A stretch of 64,000 bases of DNA, taken from contig JADNRY010000261.1 in NCBI GenBank assembly GCA_015501585.1, forward strand, positions 23,262 to 87,261, written 5' to 3'. The notes beneath the pieces were generated by a model. The model saw nothing but the letters and a program-made list of their open reading frames with translations, did no database searches and had not been told where the DNA came from. Below are positions 22,001 to 31,590 of the stretch, in pieces. Each line of letters starts with the position of its first letter. Position 1 is the stretch's first letter. The DNA comes from Rhodocollybia butyracea. Taxonomy: Eukaryota; Basidiomycota; Agaricomycetes; Agaricales; Omphalotaceae. The position numbers and the translations under genes were made by a program.

Positions 22001-24531
22001 CCCCTTGGACTCCTCGACTACCGACAGCTTGACACTGCCATCCTGAACCAGATCGCACACCTTTCCCTTGAAAAAGCAGATTTCGAGGATACTGAAGTAG
22101 AGGAGATGCACCTGATGTCAGGCCATTCTGCCCAAACGGCGCGTAATACTTATGGAGTCAGTCACTCATCGGCCACCCCAACTATCCCTCAAGATATTGT
22201 AGCGTCTCAGCAACGTAAAGCACGGGTTTGGCAGGGGGTCATTGGTATGCTTCATCCTCGACTTCGCGTCAAAGCTTCAAGCATCTCCGTACGTTTTTTT
22301 TTTCTTTATTCATCTGATATTATTTTAAATCCCCACTAGCCCAATAGCTCTGGTTATACATTTTCTCCAGAGGTAATGGAACAAATTCTCGCGCCGATTG
22401 TAAAGTCCGCTGTTGAGGAATCGACTCGAACCATCATGGGTGGGTTACACAAGGAAATCCGTGAACTTAAATCCTTTATCACCGGGGCTTATACCTCGGG
22501 GATTCACCAAGTTCTTGAAATCATCACCGGCAGTGGTCCTGCGCCATTCTATGATTCTCCTCCTGTGCCTGTCTCCCAGGACTGAGAGATTTCATTCACC
22601 GAAACTGTTTCCCTCATCTTGAATCATTTTCTTTTCATTCTCCCCAACAAGCCGAGGCAATTGCAAGTGTCCAGACCAAGGACCACATCTTCGTTGTCCT
22701 TCCTACTGGCGGCGGAAAAAGCCATGCGTTTCTTGCTGCGCCCTTGGTCCAGCGTGGTGTTTATATTGTGATCTTTCCCCTCGTTTCTATTGTGAATGAG
22801 ATGAAGCTGCGCGCTGACAAGCTTCCGATCCAAGCAGTGATCTGGGGAGAGGACGAGTTTGACTTTTCACGGCCCGGGCTTATCCTTGTAGCGGTTCACA
22901 AGGCGGCAACCGACAAGTTTCGAGCTTGGATGAAACTTGAGGAAGTGTACAAGCATATCCGTCGAATATTCATCGACGAATGTCATCATATCATCACGGA
23001 CCCAGACTTTCGTCTTTGCTATGACATCCTGGTCTTTCTCACCGAGCTTGGGATTCCGTATACTTGGTTATCTGCCACTCTTCGTCCCTCCGATATGCCT
23101 CTTATCGTTGATACTCTTCAGATTCCGGGGGATGCTGTCATTCGTGAGATCCGGGCTTATACTGGCCGTCTCAACCACATTTACACCCACCAGAAAGTCG
23201 CTCCAAAAGATTTGGAAGAAGCAATTTTAGCCTGGGTTCGTCCGCGGGCAAAGCTGGAAGGGAAAGCACGAGCGTTGGTATATGTTTCAAGCCGAAAAGA
23301 ATGTGAGGGAATTGCCCAACTCCTAGATGTGGATTTTTTCCATTCCCAGCTTGATCCAGAACGCAAACGTACTTTGGCTCAGCAGTGGCGAGATGGTTCC
23401 GAATACCGGCACCGCTTTCTGGTCTGTACTTCTGCATACGGTGAGGGAATTGATTGTCCAGAGGTAGTCTGGGTCCTGTCTATTAATCCTTTTGGGATTA
23501 TCTCTCTTGTACAGTGGGAGGGACGTGCGGGACGGAATGGACAGCCAGCTGAATGCCATACGATCTTCACTCGCCTCCCAAGGATCAACGTGGGCCATGT
23601 CGACTCCAAAGGAGCTGCTGCACTTGTCAGGAGACTCACAGGCGGGGATTGTATTCGCTTGTCGCAGGCCTCTCTTGACCGTGAGACGCATTCCTGCTCA
23701 GCTCTTACAGGTGCACAGTTGTGCCAAAACTGCAATGAGGTATATCTTTAATAGTATCCGGACTATTAATACTCTAATTTATTACTAGGCTCCGATGGAC
23801 AATCTTGCCGGCGTTCCCAATATCAATCTCCAGAACCGGCTACTCAAATGGACACAATCCAAGCCGATTATTGACCCGACAATTCCTGTTTCGAGTGTTG
23901 CCAGCAGTGTCGTTCCTCTACGCGAAAGGTTTGAAGCAAGGGATAAAGCGCTCGAGAAATTCGAGCGAATACTGGACCAGATCGCTGCCCGGGGTTGTAT
24001 TTTTTGTTTTGTTGACGGGACTACACATCAACCCGACACATTTCACGAGCCTCACAACAAGTTTGAGCTCCTCCGTAGCAAGTTTTCAAGCTCGACAACC
24101 GCTCCGGGCTTCAACGTCAAGGCGAACATACATGTTCCTTATTGCTTCCATTGTTGGATTCCGTTTCGCCAAGTTGGCAGTAATCATCCAAATCCCGAAC
24201 CTGGCCGGGCTTGGGACACACAAGACTGTCCATATAATGGGACCCAACACACGATCATTCCCAGCCTCATAGCATACATTTGGGGCAAAAAGGAGGTGTT
24301 TGACAAGGTAGACATAAAGTTGGGTTTGGGCTGTAAGGATGTTGATGGCTACTACAACTCGGACACCCTGTGGAAATGGCTGACATCCCCGGTTGGAGCC
24401 ACTGAGTTGCAACCACCGTATGTTTTTGTAAACGCGTTCTTTGATACTTGTATATCTCTTGACTAATATTAACTGCTGGGCTAAGGCGCATGCGTATGCT
24501 CGTTCTGAACTTGGAACAACGCCTTGATTAG
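19089..24531 (+). CDS. OrsD-like zinc finger / tyrosine-recombinase-like segment / RecQ-type helicase fusion
   Basis: Seven exons after an unresolved start: 19089-20511, 20560-21039, 21088-22288, 22340-22532, 22580-23739, 23789-24417, 24486-24531, all joining in one frame, about 1700 residues. In order: CPCG and H motifs; a long acidic stretch; OrsD-like fingers (CLQCRLPI, HKHRRCEHH about 19790-19860; CLFPGCGKIY, HWRTSQSH about 20020-20100); a region of about 560 residues ending in DYRQ, GHSAQTARNTYG (22016-22156), which resembles tyrosine-recombinase box II and the nucleophile Tyr nine residues after His; then a helicase with LPTGGGKS, DECHH, SATL and QWEGRAGRNGQ, typical of RecQ. A CQNCN motif follows about 23721. 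RecQ genes joined to OrsD are known in fungi, some telomere-linked; a recombinase role is inference. Confidence 0.8.
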
Positions 24532-24906
24532 ATCCTAAAAAAGTAGCTCACTAGGACAAATGTTCGCCCTTACCCTCTTCAGTTTGTAGAAGCGTACAAG
24601 ACTGAAGCGTCATACCACTAGACTCCCTCAAAGTGTTTAATGATCCGTACTACTCAATAAATGTCGCTTAGCACTAGTACCTTCACTTATATCAATACCA
24701 CCCCAAACATTGATTGACCTAGGCTGATTGCAAATGGCGACAGAGCTGCGACCATGGAACATCAAAGGGAGACGTGAAGCACAAGGGTATTGGAGTGAGA
24801 ATTGTCTTCTAAAGCTTAAGTGAATTTCCAGTTTAACAAAGTGAAGATGTTTCCAAGGTAGATATAATAAACATCATTTAGCATGCAGTAGAAGAGATTC
24901 TTGAGT
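24532..24906. other. Gene-free stretch with a decayed tRNA-like fragment (minus, about 24597-24640)
   Basis: The minus strand at about 24597-24640 carries TCTAGTGGTATGACGCTTCA, matching the 5' half of the tRNA-Arg-like unit at 44935-45030. No B box remains. Nothing else recognised. Confidence 0.4.
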
Positions 24907-24976
24907 AAGAGGCACGTGATTTTATATGACTCAAAAGCATGCCATGCCACGGTTTTGGCTCACGTGATAACCACTC
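24907..24976 (+). repeat. Short dispersed repeat with paired CACGTG boxes
   Basis: GGCACGTGAT at the left and GGCTCACGTGATAACCAC at the right, about 45 bp apart, with CATGCCATGCCACGGTTTTG between. Similar copies are at about 40849-40916, 44353-44413 and 44797-44864. The reverse complement forms the 50-bp units of the tandem block at 45976-47893. Confidence 0.7.
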
Positions 24977-25224
24977 CTGCCTAATGTGCGTCTACTTGTT
25001 TGCAAGGTGTACTTTAGCCCCAGGATAGCAGGGGTTTGTGTTTGAATTTGCCTCAAACAGGCTGGAGACTGAATAAATTGATCAGGGTATCCGGGCGTAG
25101 CAGAGGGCTGGCTTGGAACAACATCCGAACCAAGTGCAGGCTCACCCAGCTCAAGGAAGAAAAGGAGTTTGGGAGCAAGGTGTTGGACATAGCCTTTGAA
25201 TTGTGGGACCCCTCTTCAGTAAAT

Positions 25225-25276
25225 ACTGGTCAGACTCTGGATACATTCAACTGAAGTGTGATACCACTAGACTACA
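25225..25276 (-). repeat. 5' half of a tRNA-Arg-like unit
   Basis: The minus strand reads GCCCTTGTAGTCTAGTGGTA then CACACTTCAG, matching the 5' half of the unit at 44935-45030; the 3' half is missing. Confidence 0.5.
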
Positions 25277-25620
25277 AGGGCATTTCAAATGGCCTTTTAC
25301 GTTGGTAAGTGGGTAAATAACCTGGGCGTGAATCTATAACTTGTAATACGTCAGGTCCCAGTTTGTTCCAGTATTATAGCCTCTGAAGTTGTACAAAAGT
25401 GTAGACATTTACTATGACTAGTGTTACACCAGAGCTGCCTTTCACGCAGACTCGGAGCAATTTTTCTGGAAGAATTATGGGAGAATTTTGGCAGAATTCT
25501 GGGAGATTCATCTATTTGGGGTCGCTGAGAACTTGAACTCATTTTTCCTACCCTGCACTCGTGGTCAGCTGCTGTGCAAGATTTTGAGGCAGCTAGTGGG
25601 GACAAGAGAGGATGTGATCA

Positions 25621-25699
25621 ACCCTGTGAGGTATGAACCTGCATGTGTTCGCTGAATCGGTTTTGTACACAGGTCTACTAACAGTTGAGCTATCAGGGT
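25621..25699 (-). tRNA. tRNA-like unit, CCCTGA family
   Basis: Minus strand: acceptor ACCCTGA with 3' partner near AGGGT, A-box TAGCTCAACTG, B-box-like GGTTCATACC. The anticodon stem is TGTGT/ACACA around a long loop. The sister at 26522-26598 has TGTCC/GGACA, a compensated change. No U33 in the expected place, so the isotype is not assigned. Confidence 0.45.
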
Positions 25700-26086
25700 G
25701 TGGATTACAACTGTGTGTTGTCTCTTGGTATACGCAAAGGGAAAATGCTGCTAAGCGTGGTAGAGGTCGGACTTGAAAAGAAGTCAGGTTCGAACCTGTC
25801 TGCTTCGGGGTTTGAACTTGGAAATATGTCAAGAAACAGTTGAGCTATCTGGACACCGCTCAAGTTTTGAACCTGCATGTACTGTAGGTGACAACTCAAG
25901 CCGCTGAGCGTGTTGGGGATACAGAAATCTAAACACCCAGTGGTGTAAAAGTGTTGAACATGTGCCTAGAATCCACCTGGGTAGCCAGACGGACCGGTAT
26001 TTATATCTTGGTACAATGTTGGCAAGCTTCACTTGTAGCTGGGGATAAGCTCCATCTCAAACATGATTTAACCTTTCCTAGTACAC

Positions 26087-26181
26087 ACTCAAATAGTCAA
26101 GTGGTCAAGACACCTTGAATATATATACCATTCATATACCAATATTTCAAGGAGGCGGGTGGTTCAATTCCCCCTTTGGGT
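26087..26181 (+). tRNA. tRNA-like unit, family A copy 1
   Basis: Family consensus: acceptor ACTCAAA/TTTGAGT, A-box TAGTCAAGTGG, D stem GTC/GAC, arm starting CCTTG and closing CAAGG around a variable insert, T arm with GGTTCGATTCC. Here the acceptor is ACTCAAA/TTTGGGT, with GGTTCAATTCC as B box and nine T at 26202-26210. Confidence 0.6.
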
Positions 26182-26521
26182 ATAGTTGAGAGATCCTCCA
26201 GTTTTTTTTTCCCACTGTCCCCAGTACTGCGGGACCACGCTGCAATACCCCGGTCATCTTTCATTCCTCCTTTGAGTGTAGCGGACTGATCATACAGTTA
26301 TCTTCCAGCATATAGGAATCAAGCAATGACTAGAAATGCAGGGAACATCCGTGACGTGTTTTAGCTGAGGGATCATATTGAAAGTCTGAGCATGGAATGA
26401 TGCACCTCAATCAAAGACAGCTCAGTGTGGGCACTGAATATAAGAGTCTTGGTGATTTGTAGTGGAGCAAAAAAAAAAAAAAACAAAAACAAAAACTGCA
26501 GAAATACCAGACGCGTCGATT

Positions 26522-26598
26522 ACCCTGTGAGGATCGAACCTGCGTGTCCACTGAATCGGGTTTGGACAGATATCAACTAACAGTTGCGCTATCAGGGT
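26522..26598 (-). tRNA. tRNA-like unit, CCCTGA family
   Basis: Minus strand: acceptor ACCCTG/CAGGGT, A-box TAGCGCAACTG, B-box GGTTCGATCC, anticodon stem TGTCC/GGACA around the 14-nt loop AAACCCGATTCAGT. The stem covaries with that of 25621-25699. No U33 in the expected place. Confidence 0.5.
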
Positions 26599-26648
26599 TC
26601 AATACTGCTACTGGTACAAAGGTACTTGGCAGCTGCAGGCTGTGACAC

Positions 26649-26693
26649 ACTCGAATAGTCGAGTAGCTAAGATCGTGCAGGGTTCAATTCGAG
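26649..26693 (+). repeat. Truncated family A tRNA-like unit
   Basis: ACTCGAATAGTCGAGTAG then directly GGGTTCAATTC; the anticodon arm is deleted and the acceptor is open. Confidence 0.5.
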
Positions 26694-26804
26694 AGAAAAG
26701 TCTCTAGGTGGATCTGCCACCCAACGCATGGCACAGTGTGACAATGTATAGAAGTTACGTGAGAGCCCGACATCACTTTACCAGGTTCACCACTTCCAGA
26801 GTGC

Positions 26805-26906
26805 ACTCGCATAGTCCAGTGGTCAAGACACCTTGAAATCATCCATATATCTGTTTCAAGTACATTTAGATTCCAGGGAGATGGGAGTTCAATTCTTCCT
26901 GTGAGT
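26805..26906 (+). tRNA. tRNA-like unit, family A copy 2 (GTGAGT type)
   Basis: Acceptor ACTCGCA/TGTGAGT, T stem GGGAG/CTTCC instead of GGGGG/CCTCC (compensated), arm CCTTGAAATC facing GATTCCAGGG with one mismatch. T run at 26928-26932. Confidence 0.6.
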
Positions 26907-26974
26907 ATTCACCATGAGACTGCGCAATTTTTGTGACCCCCCTCTGTTAACCTGGTGAACAGATCCTAATATGC

Positions 26975-27044
26975 ACTCAAATAGTCAGGTGGCCAAGACG
27001 CTTTGAAATTACAAGTGGGCGGGGGTTCGATTTCTCCTTTGGGT
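26975..27044 (+). tRNA. tRNA-like unit, family A copy 3, nearly insert-free
   Basis: 70-nt unit with acceptor ACTCAAA/TTTGGGT, A box, B box GGTTCGATTTC and an anticodon loop of only about 6 nt (AAATTA) between CTTTG and CAAGT. It shows what the family looks like without the insert. T run 27065-27070. Confidence 0.6.
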
Positions 27045-27182
27045 GTAGTGGAGAGATCATGCAGTTTTTTCGCCTTTACTGATGATAGTACTAATGTTGA
27101 GGGAGGGTTCTCTGGATTGTGTTGTCTCCCTCAAACAAATATGAGAAAAAAATACTAGGTCGAAATACAGGAGGCATGGATT

Positions 27183-27246
27183 ACCCTACAAGGTTCGAAC
27201 CTGTGAAGTTTGGCCATAGGTCAACTAACAATTGAGCTATCAGGGT
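27183..27246 (-). tRNA. tRNA-like unit, CCCTGA family
   Basis: Minus strand: ACCCTGA/TAGGGTA acceptor, A-box TAGCTCAATTG, perfect B-box GGTTCGAACC. Shortened anticodon arm; isotype not clear. Confidence 0.45.
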
Positions 27247-27433
27247 ATGAATTAAAAGTCCCTTGCCTCTGATGTCACTAAGCATAACATCTTTATATTA
27301 TTCTGGCCGATTTTACGCGCAGTAGAGCAAAGGACTTGTGAAAGAAAAGGCGACGCCGGCAGGATGTGCCCGGATGCAACAGACTCTGTGCATGAAACAA
27401 CACGTTCAACCAGATGGACGAATCCTAGTACAC

Positions 27434-27519
27434 ACTCAAATAGTCAAGTGGTCAAGACACCTTGAAATCATAACATCTTGAAGGATTAAGGAGGCGGGGG
27501 TTCAATTCCACCTTTGGGT
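27434..27519 (+). tRNA. tRNA-like unit, family A copy 4
   Basis: ACTCAAA/TTTGGGT acceptor, TAGTCAAGTGG A box, GGTTCAATTCC B box, arm CCTTGAAATC. T run 27556-27560. Confidence 0.6.
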
Positions 27520-27612
27520 GTAACAAGAAAGCAATATGTGTGAAGCTGATAGTAGTTTTTATTTGAAACCATTAGTGTTGGCGAGCAACCGATTCTACGA
27601 GGTCTAGTACAA

Positions 27613-27685
27613 ACTCAAATAGTCACACCTTGCAATTATAAACTTGACGCAGGATGGAGGCGAGGGTTTGATTTTACCTTTGGGT
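27613..27685 (+). tRNA. tRNA-like unit, family A copy 5, D arm deleted
   Basis: ACTCAAA/TTTGGGT acceptor and a B-box relic, but the D loop is lost (TAGTCACACCTTG). T run 27707-27712. Probably a pseudo-copy. Confidence 0.45.
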
Positions 27686-27879
27686 GTGCCCGAAAATAGA
27701 GTGAACTTTTTTCCCCTCTCTAGAAGACTCTTATCCACACAAGGTGGTGGTTCAGTTTGTCCTTTGATGTATAACCCAGTCTCTACAAGGTGGTTGGGAT
27801 GCCAGCAGGTAACTCGAAGAGTTGGCCAAGTCGTGATGCGCAGTGACACAGTGGCCAACTTTCAACACATCCAGTGCTT

Positions 27880-27975
27880 ATTCACATGGTCTAGTGGTCA
27901 AGACACCTTGAAATCATATAACTTGGGCTCACTGTGAGATTTCATGGAGACGGGAGTTCAATCCTTCCTGTGAAT
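27880..27975 (+). tRNA. tRNA-like unit, family A copy 6
   Basis: Perfect seven-pair acceptor ATTCACA/TGTGAAT, different from the family standard yet fully paired. A-box TGGTCTAGTGG, T arm GGGAG/CTTCC, T run of seven starting three bases after the unit (27978-27984). Confidence 0.6.
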
Positions 27976-28077
27976 GATTTTTTTCTCTGTCCTAGAGTAA
28001 TGTAACATGGGGGTGTTGTCTACATATGTGGTATGAACGCAAACACTATTTAACCTGGTAAACTACTTTTAGTATGC

Positions 28078-28175
28078 ACTTGAATAGTCAAGTGGCTAAG
28101 ACACCTTGGAATCATACATCAAGCTCCAGTGCTAGAGGATTCCGGGGAGGCGGGGGTTCGATTCCTCCTTTGAGT
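28078..28175 (+). tRNA. tRNA-like unit, family A copy 7
   Basis: Acceptor ACTTGAA/TTTGAGT, arm CCTTGGAATC paired with GATTCCGGGG (10 pairs, three G-U or compensated relative to copy 9), B-box GGTTCGATTCC. T run 28197-28203. Confidence 0.65.
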
Positions 28176-28279
28176 ATCCACGAAGTGTAAACGATGTTTT
28201 TTTCGACCCTATAGGGAATCTCAAGTGGTGCTGTTTTAGGACAATCTGAAGAGTTCTGGTCTGACCACATACAGTACTC

Positions 28280-28491
28280 ACTCGAGTAGTCAAGTGGCCA
28301 AGACGCCTTGAAGTTATACTAATATTTCAAGGAGGCGGGGGACCTTTGAGTGTAATAAGAAAAAAATAAGGTACTCCCTACATGAAACGTATGTACTTCC
28401 AGGTCTAGTACAAGCTCAATTAGTCAAGTGGCCAAGACACCTTGGAATTATACATCAAGCTCCAGTGCTAGAGGATTATGGGGAGGCCGGG
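28280..28491 (+). repeat. Two truncated family A units (28280-28351 and 28413-28491)
   Basis: Both have acceptor and A box and the CCTTG arm, but the T arm with the B box is deleted, so internal Pol III promoters are incomplete. Confidence 0.55.
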
Positions 28492-28918
28492 GTGTGCCTG
28501 AATCGCCGCGATAATTGGCATGTGTGAGAGTCCACTCTGGGCGAGACCAGTTTCTGAGGCTCGTCCAGGGATTGCCTGCAGTAAGCCAGGTCATTCTTAG
28601 CTTGGAATGATATCTTGATTAAACCCAGCTCTAAATTGTTGACCTCATACTAGTAGACACTGTTGGCAGGCACGAGCTGATCAGGGAATGACAATCAACT
28701 CGTTCAGGCTATGGACTCTCCAGTTTGGTGCCCAACACTTCTAGTGTGTCCAAGAAGCCATACAAGCAAAGTTGAATTTCATGGAGACGGGAGTCTGTGA
28801 GTAAATAAGCTTAATTTTTTCTACTCTCCAACTGGAACACGTATAGATTTGCACAAGCCAGCCATCATACTTTGAAAATGGATTTGAACCATAAGCTTAA
28901 ACCAGTCCATGACTTCAC
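28492..28918. other. Spacer without recognised feature
   Basis: AT-balanced spacer between tRNA-like units. A short GGAGACGGGAG fragment about 28782 is a T-arm relic of family A; nothing else is seen. Confidence 0.4.
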
Positions 28919-28975
28919 ACTTGGATAGTCAAGTGAACAAGACACCTCAATTGATTTCGAGGACGTGTTGCTGCA
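28919..28975 (+). repeat. Degenerate family A unit
   Basis: ACTTGGATAGTCAAGTG then AAGACACCTCAA, with no B box. Confidence 0.45.
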
Positions 28976-29084
28976 AGGGTTACCTGTAGTGGTGTATTGA
29001 ACGGGCTAATCTTTTTCCTGCACTTCTTGATGTATCACAGATTTTCGCGCGACAGCATTAGCCCCTTCACCACTCCTAGCACAG

Positions 29085-29167
29085 ACTCGAATAGTCAAGT
29101 GGGCAAGACGCCTTGCACCCAAGATTTCATCTTTCAAGGAGGCGGAGGTTCGATTCCTCCTTTAAGT
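29085..29167 (+). tRNA. tRNA-like unit, family A copy 8
   Basis: ACTCGAA/TTTAAGT acceptor, A box TAGTCAAGTGG, B box GGTTCGATTCC, arm CCTTG/CAAGG. Only four T at 29193-29196 follow. Confidence 0.6.
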
Positions 29168-29269
29168 GTAACGGAAATGTAATTGTATACAGTTTTAGTA
29201 AGCCAGACAGCCACAGCTATGTGAAAGCACATTGGTTTATTGGCCTAAATCTCAACACATCTAGTGCTT

Positions 29270-29364
29270 ACCCACATAGTCTAGTGGTCAAGACACCTTG
29301 AAATCATATGAATTGGATTGCTATCGGATTTCAGGGAGACGGGAGTTCGATTCTTCCTGTGGAT
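29270..29364 (+). tRNA. tRNA-like unit, family A copy 9
   Basis: ACCCACA/TGTGGAT acceptor (six pairs), arm CCTTGAAATC paired with GATTTCAGGG over ten positions, T stem GGGAG/CTTCC. Seven T at 29371-29377. Confidence 0.65.
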
Positions 29365-29499
29365 AAATGATTTTTTTCCACTGTGTGCCAGTTAGGCGAC
29401 CAACACTGAATGACTACACCCTCAATAGTCAGAGGTGTGAGCGCAAAAAAAGTGCTGTGTCTCAGGCATGTTAGAAACATCATTTAACCTGGCATTAGT

Positions 29500-29853
29500 A
29501 CACAATAAAATGGTTGATTGGATAAGACGCCTCGAAGAATCGCTTATAATGAGGAAAACAGTTTTTTTCTTTCCGTTACGGATGAGTGGGATTCTTTCCC
29601 CAAATGGATGTGCGCAAGATGCTAGTAACTAACCCTAACCCCTAAGTTTTAATTCGAAACCCATTTTACCAGGTCTAGTACACGCTCGAAAACTCAATGC
29701 CTTGAAATCATATGTTTAACCCCAGATAGTGCTGTGGCCGTAGCATAAATATTCTGAGTCGTACCACTCCTGTGAAACAGTCAAGTCGTCAAGACGCCTT
29801 GAAATTACACATACGAAATAAGATGAGGTAGGGGTTCGATTCCTCCTTTGGGT
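29500..29853 (+). repeat. Decayed family A units (about 29500-29565, 29690-29715, 29771-29853)
   Basis: Three pieces. The last keeps a good B box (GGTTCGATTCC) and GTCAAGTCGTCAAGAC, but its acceptor does not pair. A telomere-like CTAACCCTAACCCC lies at about 29629-29642. Confidence 0.5.
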
Positions 29854-30408
29854 GTACCTGTACTTCACGTAATAACAAAAACAGTTACCGATGAGTGGGA
29901 TGAGATGTACGCAAGACATTACAGCTTTAAAATTAAAAAAGAAGGTTTTAGGATCACAATCAAGATAGTCTCATAAAGTATTCCTTGGGCAGGAAATATG
30001 GCTCACATGTAATGATGTCATTAGGCTTGGAACTGAAGATTGGTTCCAATGTTAAGTCTTAGTGTTGTTAATATTTACGGATTCCAGAAGATGGCTGCAG
30101 GAGAGCGGGGATCGCCATCTCTCGATCCATGGGAGTCAATAAAAAATTAGAGAATGGGATTCGAGGCCCGCTCACTGGAGCAATAAACCACTGGACTATA
30201 AGTGCCTTGCTAGGGTGAATAGTTAGTGCATCTAAAGGTCAGTAGTTTCGTGCTTAACTCAGAATGATGTCAGATGCGTATAGCAGCCTCTGAAGTTGAG
30301 CATAAGTGAGGTAGCACTTTTATGACTCCAAGGATATGGTGTCAACTACTAGACCATGGTGGCTGCAATTTTAGTAACATAATGGGACTCGTATCAACTA
30401 ATAAGAAG
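29854..30408. other. Spacer with a decayed tRNA-like unit on the minus strand (about 30155-30225)
   Basis: The minus strand near 30190-30215 has TATAGTCCAGTGG and a B-box relic TCGAATCCCA. The rest shows no recognisable feature, apart from GATGTCATT sequence shared with several spacers. Confidence 0.35.
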
Positions 30409-30487
30409 GCTCAGATAGTCTAGGGGTAAGACAATTCAGTTGTATTGCCAGCCACGAATAGACGTAGGTTCAATTCCTACTCTGGCC
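30409..30487 (+). tRNA. tRNA-Thr(TGT)-like, with intron
   Basis: Acceptor GCTCAGA/TCTGGCC (one mismatch), A-box TAGTCTAGGGG, T arm GTAGG/CCTAC with TTCAATT loop. The anticodon arm is ATTC/GAAT around a loop starting G-U-UGU-A, giving U33 and anticodon UGU. An insert of about 11 nt follows position 37, where nuclear tRNA introns lie. Seven T at 30505-30511. This is one of the few units here that could be a working tRNA. Confidence 0.55.
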
Positions 30488-30613
30488 GTTCCACGTGTGT
30501 CCACTTTTTTTCTCTAACCTTCTGCATTTAAACTACTTCAACTTGCTAGGGTGGTAACGCAGATCGTTAAAGCACAAGTGCACACTTGACCAGGGCTACC
30601 ACTTTTACAGTGC

Positions 30614-30704
30614 ACTCACATAGTCCAGCGAGACGCCTCGAAATCATTCACATGAAGTTACATCTTTATTTCGAGGAGACGGGAGTTCGATCCTTCCTGT
30701 GAGT
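30614..30704 (+). tRNA. tRNA-like unit, family A copy 11
   Basis: ACTCACA/TGTGAGT acceptor fully paired. The arm CCTCGAAAT pairs perfectly with ATTTCGAGG, a covariant of the usual CCTTG/CAAGG. D loop shortened. Six T at 30721-30726. Confidence 0.6.
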
Positions 30705-30803
30705 ATGTGTGGATAGACGATTTTTTCCATCAGTACTTATTCCATATGAGGAGCAGGGATGGCAGCAAGTTGGACAAAGCGATAATAATGCATTCTGGTA
30801 TGC

Positions 30804-30860
30804 ACTCAAATAGTCGAGTGGCCAAGAAAGCAGGAGTTTAGGGTTTAGGGTGATTTTTTT
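30804..30860 (+). repeat. Truncated family A unit fused to telomere-like repeat
   Basis: ACTCAAATAGTCGAGTGG breaks off and is followed by GGAGTTTAGGGTTTAGGGTG, then seven T. Two TTTAGGG units match a fungal-type telomere repeat, but this is far too short to be a telomere. Confidence 0.45.
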
Positions 30861-30917
30861 GCCTACTCTCTATGTGAAGCTTGTGCAGGTTAGCCATTAA
30901 TTGGCGAGCTTGTACAA

Positions 30918-31002
30918 ACTCAAATAGTCAAGATCCATCATATATCAAGCTTCAGGGCCAGAGGATTCCAGGAAGGCGGGGGGTTTGAATCCTCCTTTGG
31001 GT
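30918..31002 (+). tRNA. tRNA-like unit, family A copy 12, D arm deleted
   Basis: ACTCAAA/TTTGGGT acceptor and T arm present (B box GGTTTGAATCC); A box truncated to TAGTCAAGATCC. T run 31027-31031. Confidence 0.45.
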
Positions 31003-31260
31003 GTGATGGAACAATTCATGTGGACATTTTTAAGTGAGCCAGCCTTCTTTGAATAGAAACTCGAAGAGTATGCTTCCCACAGGAGCAGGTTAGTCTTCAT
31101 CGCCGGCTATGCTCGCAGCTATGTGAAAGCACGTGTGTTTATTGGCCAACTTTTAACGCATCTAGTGCCCTAAGAGACGGGAGTTTTGTGAATTATGGCG
31201 TAATGACAGGCACAAAGGATTCTGACTTGAAAAGGGCCCTGGTTCACACTCCTGGTATGC

Positions 31261-31341
31261 ACTCGCATAGTCTAGTGGTCAAGACACCTTGAAACTGTAC
31301 TACTCGAGTCCTACAACAGATTCCAAGGTCTTCCTGTGAGT
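31261..31341 (+). repeat. Truncated family A unit (GTGAGT type)
   Basis: ACTCGCA/TGTGAGT acceptor and A-box TAGTCTAGTGG, but the T arm is deleted. Confidence 0.5.
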
Positions 31342-31590
31342 ATTAAAGGATGAGTAATTCATCCAGGAGGAACGTGCAAGCCAGATATAGACAGGAGGTG
31401 AGTAACGTCCGTCCAAGACGCCTCGGAAAGGGTTCTCTGAGTGTCCACACCGAGTCTGTGTTGCATAGCGATTGTGGTGGATGTTAACAGGGCGTTTCAG
31501 GGCAGCATTAAACACTGGTAAACTATCAAGACGAGGACATGGCAACTAGTTCATCTACTGTAACGAGGCACATCAGTACTGAATTATATT

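Noticed and set aside
30835..30852. TTTAGGG repeats as a telomere or chromosome end
   Set aside because: Only two units, embedded in a truncated tRNA-like copy with normal sequence on both sides.
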